Source: Rhynchonema sp. JSB1_4
Taxonomy: Eukaryota > Nematoda > Chromadorea > Monhysterida > Xyalidae
DNA: 64,000 nt
Assembly (NCBI GenBank): GCA_030248065.1
Contig: JASAMV010005517.1
Location: 23,257-87,256, forward strand
Direction of reading: 5' to 3'
Shown here: positions 11,201-23,900 of the stretch, in pieces
How positions within the stretch are numbered: position 1 is the stretch's first letter
How the letters are laid out: every line of letters starts with the position of its first letter
Notes under the pieces: model-generated
What the model saw: only the letters and a program-made list of their open reading frames with translations
What the model was told of the DNA's origin: nothing
The model's database searches: none
Translations under genes and position numbers: made by a program

Positions 11201-14200
11201 CCAATCCATCCCGCGAGGCTTGCTTTAGGCAAGTCCATGCCAAGTCGTTGCCAATGGGGCTTGCCAGCAAAGTTGATACCGCCCTACCTATGTATACTCC
11301 GACAATACTTTTGGGAGAAACTTTTCAAACGTGTTGCCTGATCCATAAAGCTCATTTTGCGTGTATTAGCTGCAGCAGTCACGTGACTGCCGGCCGCTCA
11401 ACACACAAGTCTAACGTAGTGATTTGCCAAATGCTACGAAATTCAGCTGGCTGCGCCAGTTGCGTGTGCTTTACGGATCAGGCAACACGCTTGAAAAGTT
11501 TCTCCTAAAAGTATTGTCAGAGTATACGTACAGTACATATATGTTCGCTCAATATAAATCATCATTTTAGACGTAATCAACGAGCGCGAAAGATTCCAGC
11601 GGACGAGCAGTGCACGAAACGAATTCGATTCATGGTCGAGCCGGAGCGTCGTTTTTCAAGTATCGTGTTCACCGGGGAGCACAATCACCCTGAGATTGAC
11701 TGGGTGCAAGCCAAACCACCTTCAAGCTCATTTAATTGGATCAAGGAACGATTCTTCGATCCGAAATATGGACATTTGGACGAAGTTGCTGCTGCTCTGG
11801 ACGAAATGCCACCGCCCGACCCTGAACGATACCCAGAGATTCCGAAGATGTTTGACACTCGATTTGCACGTGAGTGGCTATTTTGGTTATGTTGATTTGA
11901 CATTTTGTTCGAGTGAGCCGATCCCAAAGCTGGGATGTTGTGATGGATTTGTACTGATTCTGACCAGGGAAAATCCAAGCAGATTGCATCGCGACTGGTA
12001 TCGATCTTGGTGATCGGCCCGATTTGGTACTTTATTGTTTGTATTTCGAGATTAACGGAAGCTCGTAATCTGCCAACGGGAAACAGAAGGCACTACGTTA
12101 TTAGCTGGCTGGAAGGAATTTATGTGCACATCAAACTCAGTAGCATCAGTAAATCTCTGAGGGAAACTGACGTGGACGTGACCAAGGGAATTCTGTACCG
12201 ATCACCAAAGTTTTATTCCGACCTTCAGTTGATTTTTTAGTGGAGGAAACCGACGCCAAGGGTGTCAAATCGACCGAGTTTCGTGCGCGTATCGGCGGCG
12301 TGGATGACATGAAGGAGTGGATTCGCGCGTACGAACTGCTCTCGGACAGCAGATGGTCGGGTTTCGTGCAGAAGGATCGCAGAGTGAAAGATGTGGAGAA
12401 AAGGCGCAAGACCAAGAAACCGTCCAACACCTTCATCTGGCGATTTTATTGCGAGGCAAAGTTGGTGCATGGAATTTCTGAATTTTACGAAACTTTGTGC
12501 AAATTTGCGGGTCTTTCACAAATCATTGGTTTAGGTTTGCACGTTATTTTCTAAATTTAAAGCGATATGTACTTCACAGACGAATGCGCAACGCAGCGGT
12601 TACCAAAGCGCCGAAGGCGTGTCAGATGCGACTACGATTTCATATCGCTGCTGATCATTCATTTGCGAGTATTGTGTTCACTGGAATACATAATCATCCA
12701 AAGTGGTCGGTAAGTGTGCGCACATAAGTTCACGGAGATATCACACCTGGTGACCGGTCTAGTCCGGTACCTCGATCACGTGACTTCTTTCGTTTAGAGT
12801 ATTTCTAGATCTACTGAGCTCACAGATTCGCTTTCGATCTCTCGACCCAGGCGAAGCCAGCTTTTGGCAAACGGAGGGTCATTGTTATCTAGTACTTATT
12901 CCAGTTTCGAACTCCATTTTCGTCTAGTGCTTGTTTTGAATTCCGCGCCTTTTACGCCAAATACTATACAAAATGTGACAACGCGCGCGAAATTTTCGCA
13001 TTTTGTACGCGCGCGAAAGCCAAATTTCATTGAAAATGGGTGCATCTGACGCGCGAAGCGCGCGATTTTTGGACTTGTAAAGCGTAACCGAGTGAAAATC
13101 CTACGATTTATGGTCCCTTTTCCTTCTGAAACGGTGCCCCCTCCCTTCAGGGCAAAGCCCCTGTGGCTGTGGCGCCGTTTGTCATTTTGGGTCTGGGAAC
13201 AACTTTTAAGCTGGTCGAAATTAGTGGAATCCGTAAATCTCGAAATATCCTTACTGCAAAGAGTCACGTGACCAAGGCCGGACCGGACTAATCACCAAGA
13301 TTGATTTCGCACAGTATGTTTTTCGTCACCAAGCAGGTCAAGATATTTGTTTGGTCTTTTTGCAGCTGATGAAGGGCACCAAAGGCGATTACGTTCCGCA
13401 GGTGCTCTATGTGGGCAAACCAGGAGAGCCACGTTATGAGGAGTTTCAAAAGGTTGGTGTTGCTAGATAAGACTTTGGGCCGTATCAACAATGAAAGCAA
13501 GCCCATTGACATGAACTTGGCTTGTGCATAGGAAAATTTTGGTTGAGCTGGGTTTTGTAATGGAGTTGGCGCGCTCGACCATCGTAACAGTTGTTCATTT
13601 GGTGCAGGGGAACAACTTTTACGCTGCCCGAAGCCAGTGCGCCAACTCCATCAAAAAATACAGCTCAACCAAAAGTTGCATGTGCCCAAGTCCATGTCGA
13701 TGCCATGTCCATGCCAATGCATTGCCTAAGTTGAAGCGGCCCACCGTAAGTGTTTTTATTTTGACTTATCTCCATCTATATGATGATGTTTCAGACTGTT
13801 CGTCAATTCACTGACTACATTCGTCAGGGCTTGACCCACAAAGAGATGCGTGTACAACATGAAAAGGTGCTCAGGGCACGACCGGACTTCAAAGATGAAA
13901 TGTTAACTGATCCCATTTATGTGATGGGCAGGGGTCAGATGCAGCATCTAAGACAAAAATTTGTGGCCGAACTGAAATCGAGAGCTGCAAGAAATTCGTC
14001 AGATGTCAGGGTGAATCTTTTGCTCTTGTCTTTTTATTTGCCTTGTTGTTTCAGTCAATTTTGGGCACAACCACAGCTCGCGTCGCCATCCCATGGAGAT
14101 CGATTTCAAGTCATTGATTCAGGCTACATCTGTTCTCATGTTTAGGCTTAGGCTTATGCTCACACTAAGTCCAGTAAGCCTGAGATGAAACCAAGATGTG

Positions 14201-14506
14201 CTGTGGGCATTCGGTTGCGTTTCACATGGCTACGCGAGCTGTGATGGGGCCCAATTTTGTATTTTCAACAATTTCAGGCTCAAGCCGAATACATTCACTA
14301 CAAGCGACAGTTGAGCAGAAAAAATCGCAATTTGAATTCGAGGCAAATCACTGCGGACAGCGTCGTGAGTTATTGAACCATGAATCAACCATGTGTAAAA
14401 ATCATATTTTCACTATTTTCAGAGCGAAGTTGACCTGTCGTACATGCCTGAATGCGAAGATGAAGACTTTCTGGACTTTGATGATGATTTAGACTGCAAC
14501 GTTTAG
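8271..14506 (+). CDS. Array gene 3: double zinc-domain protein, introns swollen by MITEs
   Basis: Ten exons, about 652 aa: A 8271-8407, B 9647-10164, C 10269-10449, D 11571-11869, E 12241-12460, F 12580-12709, G 13366-13452, H 13795-14010, I 14278-14364, J 14423-14506, all in phase. The start MADSLGHYANG leads into FYSECEFC. Exon B has the conserved FACTDVTNTWYNS, a Lys-rich cluster (KGKRKRK) and FNPQTSNVDEALATF. Zinc domain 1 ends GEHNHPEIDW; zinc domain 2 ends IHNHPKW. The H exon carries THKEMRVQHEKVLRAR, the signature of the second subfamily (genes 3-6). The C-terminus is MPECEDEDFLDFDDD. Introns A-B, C-D, F-G and G-H are long because each hosts one or more inverted-repeat elements, whereas the homologous introns of gene 4 are mostly 60-220 bp. 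Confidence 0.75.
9301..9545. mobile_element. MITE in intron A-B of array gene 3
   Basis: Terminal inverted repeats of about 60 bp: the left end ACAGTACATTTCCAGGAAAG is mirrored by CTTTCCTGGAAATGTACTGT on the right. There is no coding capacity. AACT occurs on both flanks and could be part of a target duplication. Confidence 0.7.
10481..10725. mobile_element. MITE with ATCAAACTTGG ends, intron C-D of array gene 3
   Basis: The left end ATCAAACTTGGTGATCGGAT pairs with the right end, whose reverse complement reads ATCAAACTTGGCGATCGGAT. Related ends or internal motifs (gatcggat, cacgtga) occur near 12745-13310, 27609-27800 and 29612-29660, so this is a multicopy family. Confidence 0.6.
10780..11290. 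mobile_element. Foldback element, intron C-D of array gene 3
   Basis: Two arms of about 135 bp (10784-10917 and 11150-11290) are imperfect inverted copies sharing CTTGGCATGGA, CATACGCACA and TTAGAGTCCAA. The loop between them contains further CAGCTGGC repeats. It has no open frame resembling a protein. Confidence 0.6.
11291..11527. mobile_element. Small palindromic MITE directly beside the foldback element
   Basis: Ends GTATACTCCGACAATACTTT and, inverted, GTATACTCTGACAATACTTT, with arms of about 60 bp (gcctgatcc / ggatcaggc). It abuts the 10780-11290 element and lies just upstream of exon D of gene 3. Confidence 0.65.
12745..13310. mobile_element. Composite repeat in intron F-G of array gene 3
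   Basis: The left edge CTGGTGACCGGTCTAGTCC and right edge GGACCGGACTAATCACCAAG are imperfect inverted copies, each with an internal TCACGTGA. Inside is a stretch (about 13100-13170, gaaacggtgccccct...ttcaggg) shared with the hAT MITE at 26845-27022, and a GGTCGAAATTAGTGG motif shared with the palindromes at 23466 and 55370. It therefore appears to be built from several repeat families. Confidence 0.5.
13528..13680. mobile_element. Palindromic MITE in intron G-H of array gene 3
   Basis: TTGGTTGAGCTGGGTTTTGT and GCGCCAACTCCATCAAAAAA...CAGCTCAACCAA form long inverted arms around a short centre (gttgttcatttggtgcagggg). No coding capacity. Confidence 0.6.
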
Positions 14507-14832
14507 ATAAATTATGCATGAATTGTCATAAATGTCGAGTTTTTATTTCAGTTGTGATTGTTCTGATGATCTTTCTGTTGTACATATTGTTCGAATATTT
14601 ATTTGTTGTCCTTGTTTATTGTACGTAAGTCGTATTTTCTAATCGCCATCAAACGAAAAAAGTTTACCACAGTGTCGGATTTGGACTATCTTTTAGTCTA
14701 GCGGTTTCACACGGTTGCTGCTCAGATCCGTTGACGTCCAAGGGTGTCGTATCTTTGCCGTAGTATTTTGCTGGTACTCTTACTCTCCTCTTATTGTCTT
14801 CAAATTTGATTTCGTATCCAGCTGTATTCGCC
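14507..14832. other. Spacer between array genes 3 and 4
   Basis: A 326-bp AT-rich spacer. It should hold the 3' end of gene 3 and the promoter of gene 4, but no clear AATAAA or TATA element can be singled out. Confidence 0.3.
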
Positions 14833-17732
14833 ATGTCCTCCGATTCCCCGCCTGATCATGACAATGGCGTTGCGGATGTTGCTGGAACGGCGTTGTATTC
14901 GGAGTGCGAATTCTGCTATGGACTGTTTCCGATGGAATGCATCGGTAACCATGTCAAAGTGGGACATGAAGATCAATTGAGGCGGGTGTTTGGATTTTGT
15001 GCATTTTGTTTGAGTTGTGTATTGGAAGAATGCAGCACTTTTGTTTTCCACAATCGATTTACACGAGTGTCTTGGTGAAACATCTTGCGTCCGGAATGTA
15101 CATCGGTGTTCGATATCAAAAACATTCTGCAGATTATCCCTCAACGCCGAGCGTCGTCGTGTGTTCGCGTGCACGGATGTGACCAACACGTGGTACAACT
15201 CGAAAGATCAGCGTCACAAGATCAAGGCAGATTCAAATTTCGGCGGAATCGTCAAAGTGGAAGAGCTTGATGAACAAGAACCGTGCACATCGCAAACAGC
15301 GATCGACGAGTCTGACTCAGATCGGGAGTTTGCACCTGAATCAGGTTCACACGAAGATGGATCCGACGCCGACTATGTACCGAAGAGGAAAACTCGTCCA
15401 ACAGGACAATTGGATCGCAGTCGGAGAACAATTCGAACAACATCGCAGCTAAAGGACTACGTTTGCCACGGTGACGATGACGAAAACTTTTTCAGTCCAC
15501 TCACATGTGACATCAGCAAGACACTTCGCACTTTCGACAGCTTAGTCAAGCCCGATCCTGAAAGATTTCCTGACATTCCGACCGTGTTTGACACGAGATT
15601 AGCTCGTAAGTTGTTTATTTCTCGATAAAAGTTTCGTTTTCCGGAAAAAACTTTTTTTGCAGTTGAAAAACGGGAAAAATCAGGCGCCAACGCTGTGGAG
15701 TTTCGGGCTCGAATCGGCAGCATTGATGAAATGAATGAATGGATGGAGGAATTTTTGAATCGATCACAATCTGAATGGGGCGAATATCAGACACACAAAC
15801 TCGGCGAATCGGGCATCATTCGATACTGCTATTGCAAGGAAAGGTGTGCGCAGAACCTTGTGGTTTAGAGGTATTGTAGCTTAGAGCACGAGGACTTGAT
15901 TTGAGTATTATACTGCATTTTCTTTAGTTCATTACGTGTCAAACTGTGACTTGCATAAACTCACAAATTGTTGCAGGACCCATCAGTTTCGGCTGGGCGT
16001 GCCTGCAAGAGAACGGTGTTCAAAGCGACTTCGATTCCTGATCTCAACCGAACATGGTTTTTGCGGCATTCTGTTAAGTGGAAAGCATAACCATCCACAG
16101 CCGTCCAAACCCAACAATTTCGACTGGGTCAACACAACATTCTTCGATCCCAAACGTGGTTCGATTGATGCAGTTGCGGCTGCGTTGGATCAATTGCCCA
16201 CACTCGACACAGATCAATTTCCTGATGTTCCACGATTGTTTGACACGCGATTCTCGGGTGAATTATGGTTGGAATTCACAAAACAAAGCAAAGTTCACCC
16301 TCAACCTCACCGTCAAAGTTCAAAGTCAGAGATGTTTCAGCGAGCTTCAAACTTTTGTTTCAGTTGAAGGCGAGGATCCCAAAGGTCGTCCGTCGGTTGA
16401 GTTCCGAGCCCGAATCAGCGACTATGACCAGATGAAAGAATGGGTACAAGCATACGAAACATTATCTGACAACAATTACTCGTCGGGTTATCAGGATAAG
16501 AAACGGGCGTCTGGCAAACAAAAACCGATGTCTTGCACTACGTTGCACGCGGATGTCTGGCGATTCCTTTGTGAAGCAAGGCTGGTTATTCAGCGTAATA
16601 TGTTGGTTGTACTGAATTCCAAAGAACTTTTTGCAGAAGGCCGAACAAGAAACGTTTCACGAGTTCACCCGAGGGCTGCAAGGCAGTCATACGATTCTAC
16701 CTTGTCCCAAAACATTCGTTCGCGAGCATTTTGATTGCCGGAGAACACAACCATCCAAAGTGGTCGGTAAGTATTGAGTGAATACTGATCTGGTACATCT
16801 TGCCTGAAGGAGTTATCTAAATATTTATATCTTGGATAATTTTCGTCAGAAAAGTTATATAATTGTCGTGCGGAGGCAAGTGTTGTTTGCAGTTGATGAC
16901 CGAACGAGGGAACAACAAATCCTACGTTCCAAGAAAACTTCTCGATGTGGGCAAACCTGGGGAGAAACGATATGAAGAATACCAAGAGGTTCGTTGGTGA
17001 AGTGGTTAGAAAGGTCGAATGAGTTTGGTGACTCTATCGCCTCAATTGAAGTTGAGTTGACAAGAATAACAACAAAACATTTCGAAACATTTCTTGGACA
17101 TTTGCGAGATGTGCACATACATAAATATCAATATCTGTTATCACCACTCGGAAGTGTGCCACACTTGTACACTTGACTATTCCCATTCCAGCTTTGTGTT
17201 CCAGACAGTTCGTTACTACGTCGACTACATCCGTCAGGGTTTGACCCACAAAGAAATGCGTGTGCAGCATGAAAAGGTGCTCAGGGCGCGAGCGGACTTC
17301 AGGGAGGAAATGTTGACAGATCCATTGTACAGCATGAACAGGGTGCAAATGCAACATTTGAGGATAAAGTTTGTGAATAATTTGAAGAAGAAGGTAAAAC
17401 GAAACGACTCTGATCTGCAAGTGGGTTTCGTGCACAAGCTTGTACTATGTTTTATACACTTTTATGATTATATGCGTAGCTGTCTTCAATTTCAGACCGA
17501 CGCCGAGTACATCCACTATAAACGACAATTGAGCAAAAAAGTTGGCCATCGGGGTATAAATCCTAAAAAGCTGAAAATGGAGAGTTTGGTCAGTGGAGTG
17601 AAACTAAATTGGTGCCAAAACTGGGTTTAAAGGCACAATTTCCTTATTTTTTGTTTTCAGAACCCAGCTGAACTTGAATATCTGCCTGAGTGCGAAGATG
17701 AACGTTTCTTCGAAGACCTGGACCTGATTTAA
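14833..17732 (+). CDS. Array gene 4: double zinc-domain protein, compact
   Basis: Ten exons, about 635 aa: A 14833-14981, B 15133-15605, C 15663-15843, D 15977-16257, E 16364-16580, F 16637-16766, G 16893-16988, H 17205-17420, I 17496-17588, J 17661-17732, all in phase. Two junctions (after A: ..TTGAG/GCGGGT; after E: ..GCAAG/GCTGGT) need GC donors: the paralogs have GT at the same place, and no nearby GT keeps the phase. The protein shows LYSECEFC, FACTDVTNTWYNS, zinc domain 1 ending GKHNHPQ, zinc domain 2 with WRFLC in place of WYC and ending GEHNHPKW, the THKEMRVQHEKVLRAR block and an acidic end (YLPECEDE). In-frame ATG 14833 was chosen as start because the homologous exons of the other copies also begin shortly before the knuckle. 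Confidence 0.72.
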
Positions 17733-17957
17733 CTCTGTGTTTGTATATGTTGATTTTATCTTTGTGATATTCATCTATTTCTTGTCATTTTCTGCATTTA
17801 ATGCGCAATGAAACAGCACAAATCACATCGATTGTCAACATTTCAATGTTTGATACATGTGCGGTTGTTACACGACTCCGCTAACTGTGGTTGTACTTGT
17901 TACTTTGTTACTGAAAAACCCATTGGTGTGGACTGTGTATACTTTCAGCATTGCAAT

Positions 17958-20900
17958 ATGTGTTCAAATTCTGGTTCACGTGGATATGGTTCTGTTGGCC
18001 AAACCATATTCTACTCCGAGTGTGAGTACTGCAGTGGTCTGTTTCCAATCGAATGCGTTATTGACCATGTCAAAGTGGGCCATGAAGAAGAAGTGCTGTG
18101 AGTGTTTGGTCTTCTTGCAACTTTTTGCTTCGGTTTCTGACAATGATCAGGAGGATCAGTTTTCATTCGTGCAGTGCAGTTATCCTCGTGCGTGAAAACA
18201 GTTCCGCATCCAAAACCAGCCTTTCGGAGTGCGGTATTTTATGCTGACCAAAGATGTTTTGCAGATTGTCTCTCAAGCGCGGCCAGCCACGTCGTCGTGT
18301 GTTCGCGTGCACGGATGTGACCAACACTTGGTACTCGAATGATCGCAATTCAAAGCCCGATTCTGATGTTGATCCCAGTTTCGGTGGGATCGTCAAAATT
18401 GAAGAATTCGATGAACACGAACCGTGCACATCACAAACAGCGGGCTACGACTCGGACTCAGATCACGAGTTTGTGCCTGAATCGGGAGAGTCGGATCAGG
18501 AAAGCTCGGACGGGGACTATAAGCCCAGGAATATTACCACTGGCGCTGGTGCAACCAAACAGCAGACTCGCAACAAACGAACAGCCAATAATGCAAAGAA
18601 ACGTGACCAACTGCTACTTTCGGATTCTGGCTGCCGGGAGGCTCCGTCCAATCTTGACTCGATCAACACAACATTCTTCGATCCCAAACGTGGTTCGATC
18701 GGTGCAGTTGCGGCGGCGTTGGACAAATTGCCCGCGTTGGACCCTGATCGATTCCCTGATGTTCCACGGCTGTATGACACACGATTCTCTGGTAAGTGTG
18801 AGATTCAGTCATGTGTGTGTGGGGTACATGTAATGCATTAATTTTCGGTGGACGTGGCATTCTCGCGCGAGGCAAAATTTTTCTTGTTCAAGTCTAACGC
18901 TGTGTGTGATTCAGTTGGCGCACTGGAATTCGTGAACCGTAAAAGTTGCTCTCACCCTGCTCCACCCCTGTGAACTATGCACCCAGATTTTCGCCACTAA
19001 AAATTAGTACCGGAGTTTTCCGGTTACAGCGCCCCCCCCCCCCGAATAGAGCCACGGAAAATGTTCCTAATAGAGCCCCATGGGACTCTGTTCGGAATTT
19101 TTTTTCGTTCTGGCACCCATTTTGTGATCTAAATTTTCCGATAGAAAAGGAGCAAAACGAGCTATTTTACATGATATTCCGTACTTTTTAGAGTGGGGAA
19201 TCCTATAAATAGCATTCCTTTCTTGTATTTCATTCATTCCATACCTTATACCGAAGATAAACATACCATCTATACTTCAACTGGCGGACTTCTGCGGGAT
19301 ATCGTGTCCCCTATATCCTCGCGCAGTGCCCGAAAAAATACCGTAACCCTACGTCGTGGCTTCTGCTGATATTTTAGTCCAATTATGGCCAAGCTGCCTG
19401 GACATTAAATTATTCCCTTTGACCCTCGCTGACTTTGCCGTTATTGGGCCATGGAGAGCCCCCGATATGGAATTGGGCCATGGAGTTGCCCTGCGCCGTG
19501 GAGTGCGCCGATGTTTTGCCGTCGTGCCGTGAAGACAATTTCGGACCGCAAAGTGTCGTGGAATCAATTTGAATCAAGAAAACTTCGGACCGTGGCGTCG
19601 TGGAATAAATTTCGATGAAGAAAATTTCGGACCGATCGAGTCGTGGACTAAACTTTGAAGAAGCGAGCCGATGTGCCGCGTTGATTGGCCGACGTGCAAC
19701 GTTGATGATGATTGGAGATGAAGACTGTGGGTGGAGTACGACTAGCCGGAAAGATCTGCAGCTTCGAGCGTTGATGTTGGCAAGGACAGTGAGAGAAGAA
19801 GAATTTTGAAGTGTAGATGGTAATGTGATAATGTAAGCCACGCGATGAAAAAAGGATCTTACGGATATTTTAAAACAGTTGAATTAACACTAATCTGTGA
19901 TCTGTGATAAGCGCGTTATGCAGTGACCCATGAAATGCCATTTAAACCCGTCATTTTCTCCGCAAAACCAATTGTCATAGACTCCCTGGCGGGGGGAGGA
20001 GTGGGGAATCCTATAAATAGCATTCCTTTCTTGTATTTCATTCATTCCATACCTTATACCGAAGATAAACATACCATCTATACTTCAACTTTAGGGCGAA
20101 CTTAGGTTAAATCCGGAAACCGGAAATAGTTTGCATACAAAAATACAAAACATTTCCGGACTCCGGAAATATTTCCGGAAAACGCAGAAATTTACATGCA
20201 AAAATAATGCGTTTTCCGGAAATATTTCCGGATTCCGGTTTCCGGATTCAACCTAAGTCCGCCCTTAGTCAAAATCTTTGCCTTTCATACACATAGAACC
20301 AAAATACGGTATATACAAAGCGTCCATAAGACACAAAAGCGTGTTGCAATCAGGTATGAACCATATTCAAAAAGTACGGAAATTTTACATGGGGCTCTAT
20401 TCGGATGGTCCGAATAAAGCTCCATGGGGCTTTATTTGGGAATAAAAATAATTTTAAAAAATCTGATTTTCCACCTACTACCGAATAGAGCCCCAGGGGC
20501 TGTAACCGGTAAACTCCGGTATGTTATATCTGTCATACAAGATAAACTGACAGACCCCGCTGCCGTAAACCTAACTGTACTGCCAGACAAAAAAAACGTT
20601 ATTTTCACAAAAGAACCAGAAAAAACACTTTTTCCAAGGCCCAAGTAATTTTCTGAATATTTTTCAAGGGCGTTGGTTGTCTGTTCTTTTACTTTCGTTT
20701 TCCCAAAAATTTTAATGCAAAACCGAAGAGTGTCTGGATGAATTTTGGGCTCGACGTTCCTTTTGGATCGTACTAAAGACAAACCAGCCGTGCTTTGCAG
20801 ACCTGGACCATACCGTGGCACCCTGCATTCTTACACATTTAAAATGTTTCGGGTTACTGTACCCACAACTCGCGCGGTTATCCGATAAACAACACACACA

Positions 20901-23900
20901 ATCGCACAAAATGTTTCATGATCTTGGCTCTTTCACGCGCCAGCCACGCGCGACGTGGCTACAGTAACCCGAAACATTTTAGGTGTGTAAAGGCCGAACT
21001 ATACTTCGTTCTCTCAGAGAACAAAGAACAAATTCTCGCGCGCTGATTGGTCCACGTGTGTTCAACAGCCAATCAGCGCGCGAGAATTTGTTCTTTGTTC
21101 TCTGAGAGAACGAAGTATAGTTAGGCCTTAAGAATTCAGGGTGCAACGGTATGGTCTAAGACTGCAAAGTATGGCTGGTTTGCCTATACATTAGGTGCTG
21201 GAAGAGTGATTGGGAGAAAACGTTTTTTTCCGAAAAACTTTTCCAGCGTAAAACAAGCATGGGTAATATAAGCCAGTATAAACTTGACCCCAATCTCATG
21301 TTTCAGTCGACGGAAAGGACAGCAAAGATCGACCTGCACTTGAGTTCCGAGCGCGAATCAGCAACCATGATGAGATGAAAGAATGGGTGAAAGCATACAA
21401 AGAATTGTCTGACAGCAATTACTCGGCCGGTTATCCGGACAGACGACGAGCCGCCAATGGCAAGGCAGTGTCGGGCGCTGTGCTGCACGCCGAAGTGTGG
21501 CGCTACTTTTGTGAGGCAAGGTCAGTTATGCTCGGTTTGGCGCCCAAAGGTGCAGTGTGCTTCGTGCCCTGGTACAATATCCCGGTATCCGCCTCGCTCT
21601 GATACAGTACCACGTTGTCCGCCCCGTTTTTGATCAAAAATGGCTAAAAGTCAGCCAAAATCAACCCACGTATGTATGTACAAAATTACGCGGAGTTATG
21701 CATATTTTAGCACATAATAGTTCAAACGCCAAAAATTTACATGGTACGGTTTGATATCCGCCCACAAAGAAAGCCTCCGACCACGAGCTCCCCCAGTCTT
21801 AGGGACAGCATCCCAGCCCCAATTTTTGGCCCAATGGTGCAGTATCCGCCCTACCAAAGGCAGCCACGCAGCACTGAAATTGAGTATACTATGCAATATA
21901 TTGTATATGCACAGCAGCTTCGACTTGCAGGAGGAAGAATAAAATACATCTAACGAGGTCAGCGCAAGGTTGTAATGCGTACATTCGGATTTATTTCGTT
22001 CCTGAACATTCGTTCGCGAGCATTTTGATCGGTGGTGAGCATAACCATCCAAAGTGGTCGGTGAGTAAACTGGGTTGGCATTTGTACTGACCATGTTCTA
22101 GTACATCATCGGTTATACCTGTCTTTGCAGTACATGGCCACTGGACGTTGCAGTTATGTTCCAAAAGAACCGCTGAAGTTTGGCAAAACTGACGAGATAT
22201 GTTGCGACGAATCTGAAGAAGTTGGTTCCATAAACATCAAGCAAAGCCACTTTTAATTCGACGTCATTGCCAGCATTACAGGCGGTAGATGACCGCCATC
22301 TGTCACAAATCGATCTTGACTGGGTGAACACAACATTCTTCGATCCGAAACGTGGTGCGATCGATATGGTTGCTGCGGCGTTTAATCAACTGCCGAAACC
22401 AGATACAAAAAGATTTCCTGATGTTCCACGGCTGTTTGACACACGATTCTCGGGTGAGCTTTCTGTGATGCCCATCCCATGACAATAAATTGTGATTAAG
22501 CTTTGAAGTGATAGTCTCAGACATTATTTGTACTGCGGTTTTTACAATTTTAGCACCCTCTCTCTCTCAACTGATTCACCTTTGGATTGTTTCAGTTGAA
22601 GGCAGAGACAGCAAAGATCGACCAGCGGCTGAATTCCGCGCGCGAATCGGCCATTTCGATGAAATGAAAGAATGGATGAAAGCGTACGAAACATTGTCTG
22701 ACGCTAATTATACCGGTTTTCGGGATAAGAGGCGGTCTTGTGGGAGAATAGTGTCCAGCGCTGTACAGCGCGCTGAAGTGTGGCGATACTTCTGTGAAGC
22801 AAGGTTGGTCACCTGGTTTTCGCTGAATACAATATTTATTGAAGAATAGGTGCACCAGTCAATTGCGAATGGCTGCAGCTCGAACGCCGCATCACTGTTG
22901 TCATACCTGCATTGCCTAAAAACGTTTCATGATAAACATTAAGGGCGCCCTTAGTCATAGTGGAAAATGGAAATGGAAATGCAAAAAATAATCTATGTCC
23001 AAGTTTTCCATTTCCAGTTTCCAGTATGACTAAGGGCATATTGGAAAATGGAAAATGGAAATGAAACTGCAGCAGTCATGTTTTGACATGTGACAAAAAC
23101 ATTTTCTGTTCCACCCAATTCTCGGCAGCTGATTGGTCAGATTTCACACAGAAAATGTTTTGTTTCATTTCCATTTTCCATTTTCCAGTATGCCCTTAGT
23201 CATAATGGAAATGGAAATGGAAAACTTGGACATAGAATATTTTTTGCATTTCCATTTCCATTTTCCAATATGACTAAGGGCGCCCTAAACCGGACCAGTG
23301 CTTCAGGAATGAACAGTTAAACAGAAACACAGTTTGGGAACTGAAAACTTTTCCATCACTCACAGTGACAAGGAAAAACTTGGTTTGCAGGCGAAAGAAG
23401 AAAATCCACCTGACGACGTCATATTCATAATGCATGCTCACAAAGCGGCATTAACTTGGCACAGGCCCGTATTTTGCGATAGAGTTGGAACACTAATTTC
23501 GACCAGTTTAAAATTGTTCGTTTCGTGTGGTGGAGCATTTTTTACTCTGGTCGAAATTAGTGATCCAACTCTGTCGCAAAATGCCGGTCATACAAAACTT
23601 GCTTGTGCCAGGTCGTTGTCCATGTCCAACCACACCACAACCACTGTCTGAGCACTTGTTCGCAAAGTTGATACAGTCAATAATATTGAAGCCTGTTAAC
23701 TACTATCGGTGAAAAAAATCCACATTCTAATTGGTGGCCGTTTGAGCAACATAATGATTCCGAGGGAAGCACACTTTTTTGCAGACGACCGAACAAAAGA
23801 CGTTTCACGAGTTCAACTGATGGTTGTGCGGCGTACGTTCGATTCTATCTGGTGTCTGAACATTCATTCGCCAGTATTTTGATCGGCGGGGAACACAACC

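Larger units (their letters stand above)
19008..20521. mobile_element. 1.5-kb non-autonomous element with ACCGGAGTTT ends
   Basis: The left terminus TACCGGAGTTTTCCGGTTAC and right terminus GTAACCGGTAAACTCCGGTA are inverted copies, each followed by G/C-rich CCCCGAATAGAGCC-like motifs. The interior holds the 92-bp direct repeat and the small element at 20091-20268. No transposase frame is visible. A shorter relative with CACCGGAGTTTTCC ends sits at 36352-36813. Confidence 0.6.
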
